Part shown: positions 4,138-5,324 of the stretch, in pieces | Layout: the number at the start of each line of letters is the position of its first letter | Position numbering within the stretch: the stretch's first letter is position 1 | Source of the DNA: Methanobacterium sp. PtaU1.Bin242 | GTDB taxonomy: Archaea > Methanobacteriota > Methanobacteria > Methanobacteriales > Methanobacteriaceae | NCBI GenBank assembly: GCA_002067565.1 | Contig: MVQZ01000161.1 | Coordinates: 1 to 5,324 of the forward strand | DNA length: 5,324 nt | Direction: 5' to 3' | Made by a program: the position numbers and the translations under genes | The notes under the pieces: model-generated | Told to the model about the DNA's origin: nothing | Seen by the model: only the letters and a program-made list of their open reading frames with translations | The model's database searches: none

Positions 4138-5324
4138 ATGAACATATACGCATTGATCTCTCTTTTAGCTTCGGGGGTCTGTTTCTTTCTGGGTAATTTC
4201 ATATACTACAAAAATCCTGAAAACCGTCTGAACAGATTGGTAGTCATTCTCTGTATACTGGTTGCCTTCCTGGCCTTCACCGAATTCGGTTATAGACAGG
4301 CAGAGACCATGGCCACCGCAGAATTCTGGTTGAAGCTAAGTACCTTATGGCCCTTTGTACCTGCACTTTTAATAAACATATCCCTGGTATTTACCGAGAA
4401 AACAGAATTATTAAAACATAAAATCACCTATTTTATTATTTATACACCTGCCTTTATAATCTCAGCAGTGGGAATGGCAACCAATCTACTGATAATCAAT
4501 GCTATCCCTGAATACTGGGGCTGGACCTATAATATATATCCATACACCTCATTTTTCGTTTTAATGAGTATTTGGACCGTATTCGGAGCATTTTTTGCCG
4601 CTGCTTTACTATTACATTATTATCATAACTCAGAAGGTTATTTAGAGAGAAAACAGGCCAAATATATTTTCATAGGAATTGTTACACCTATGATTTTCAG
4701 TTTAACCACCGATCTGATACTGCCTTTCATGTCCCTAAAGGTCCCGGAGTTCACCATGACCAGCATCGCCTGTGGTCTGATTTTCATTGCCTACGGTATA
4801 TGGAAATATCGATTTCCAGTATTAACTCCAGCTATGGCGGCAGATAAAATAATAGACACCATGTCTAACTTTTTAATCATATTAAATCCTCAAAAGAAGA
4901 TATTGCTCATCAATAAAAGCGCCTTAAAACTTCTGGGATATGCTAAAAAGGAATTAGCATATAAACGCTCCGAATTCATATTTAAAACAGGAAAACAGGA
5001 TGATGAATTATTTCAGGATATAGATGAAAATGGAGGGGTGAAAACCTTTGAAAGCACCCTCAGGACAAAAAATGAGGGAATAATACCGGTTTTAATGTCT
5101 GTTTCTCCCATAAAAATCCGTGCTAATGAACCTCCTGGTTTGATGTGCATTGGCAGTGACCTGAGTAAGGAGAAGAAAATAAAAAAAGCATTAGAAGAAT
5201 CAGAGATGCTTTATTCTACACTGGTTAAAACAGACCCGGATTCAATTTTAACCACTGACCTTGAGGGTAACATACTTTATGCATCACCCCAAACCCAGAA
5301 ATTGCATGGTTTCCAAACATCCAT
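4138..5324 (+). CDS. 7TM-PAS sensor protein, probable histidine kinase (partial, C-terminus beyond right edge)
   Basis: The reading frame is open for 395 codons to the window edge. The ATG at 4138 has GAGGAT (4128-4133) 4 nt upstream. Residues 1-225 form a membrane domain with about seven hydrophobic helices (near 4-24, 33-49, 69-86, 96-120, 135-160, 174-198 and 206-222), typical of the N-terminal 7TM region of archaeal sensor histidine kinases; FWLKLSTLWPFVPALL (63-78) is characteristic. A short IWKYRFPVLTP linker leads to a first PAS domain (about 236-342, with LINKSALKLLGY at 257-268), then a charged helical linker (343-358), then a second PAS domain that starts near 359 (SILTTDLEGNILYASPQT) and is cut off. 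The catalytic HisKA/HATPase part would lie outside the window, so kinase activity is inferred; a PAS-only or cyclase-like output cannot be excluded. It is transcribed away from the regulator and synthetase genes, and no functional link to them is shown by the sequence. Confidence 0.85.
   Translation, partial: MNIYALISLLASGVCFFLGNFIYYKNPENRLNRLVVILCILVAFLAFTEFGYRQAETMATAEFWLKLSTLWPFVPALLINISLVFTEKTELLKHKITYFIIYTPAFIISAVGMATNLLIINAIPEYWGWTYNIYPYTSFFVLMSIWTVFGAFFAAALLLHYYHNSEGYLERKQAKYIFIGIVTPMIFSLTTDLILPFMSLKVPEFTMTSIACGLIFIAYGIWKYRFPVLTPAMAADKIIDTMSNFLIILNPQKKILLINKSALKLLGYAKKELAYKRSEFIFKTGKQDDELFQDIDENGGVKTFESTLRTKNEGIIPVLMSVSPIKIRANEPPGLMCIGSDLSKEKKIKKALEESEMLYSTLVKTDPDSILTTDLEGNILYASPQTQKLHGFQTS

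Noticed and set aside
1..5324. A wholly new defence or mobile system
   Set aside because: All five genes belong to recognisable metabolic, regulatory or sensor families; nothing resembles nucleases, toxins, integrases or phage genes.

Overview
The window reads as chromosomal DNA of a mesophilic hydrogenotrophic methanogen of the order Methanobacteriales, probably Methanobacterium or a close relative. The proteins are archaeal in type, with a VorC/VorB pair that closely resembles what I remember of Methanothermobacter. The spacers are very AT-rich and carry archaeal TATA-like boxes, and several genes have Shine-Dalgarno sites. The genus is an inference; no search was run.

Layout: four genes lie on the minus strand and read from right to left. 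First is an XRE-type helix-turn-helix/cupin regulator (3278-3841). Next is an AMP-forming acyl-CoA synthetase (1466-3142). Then comes the small two-cluster ferredoxin subunit VorC (911-1204), followed by the alpha subunit VorB (1-911), which runs off the left edge. A 296-bp AT-rich divergent spacer separates these from one plus-strand gene (4138 to the right edge), a membrane 7TM-PAS sensor, probably the front part of a histidine kinase.

How they may work together: VOR interconverts 2-oxoisovalerate and isobutyryl-CoA with ferredoxin. In methanogens without amino-acid fermentation it is thought to run mainly in the carboxylating, biosynthetic direction. The synthetase activates a carboxylic acid to its CoA thioester. 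Its acyl pocket residues match those I recall for the Methanosarcina acetivorans enzyme that prefers small branched acids such as 2-methylbutyrate. Together the genes suggest a salvage route: branched short-chain acid, then acyl-CoA, then branched 2-oxo acid, then Val/Leu/Ile. The HTH-cupin protein would be the local regulator. This is a coherent inference from gene order, not a demonstrated pathway.

Spacers: 1205-1465 and 3842-4137 hold TATA-like boxes, A/T-only inverted repeats and a recurring AATTA-N-TAATT element that may be an operator. I saw no tRNA, rRNA, CRISPR array, insertion sequence or clear pseudogene. I found no convincing wholly new system; the most interesting points are the inferred branched-acid salvage cluster and its shared candidate operator.
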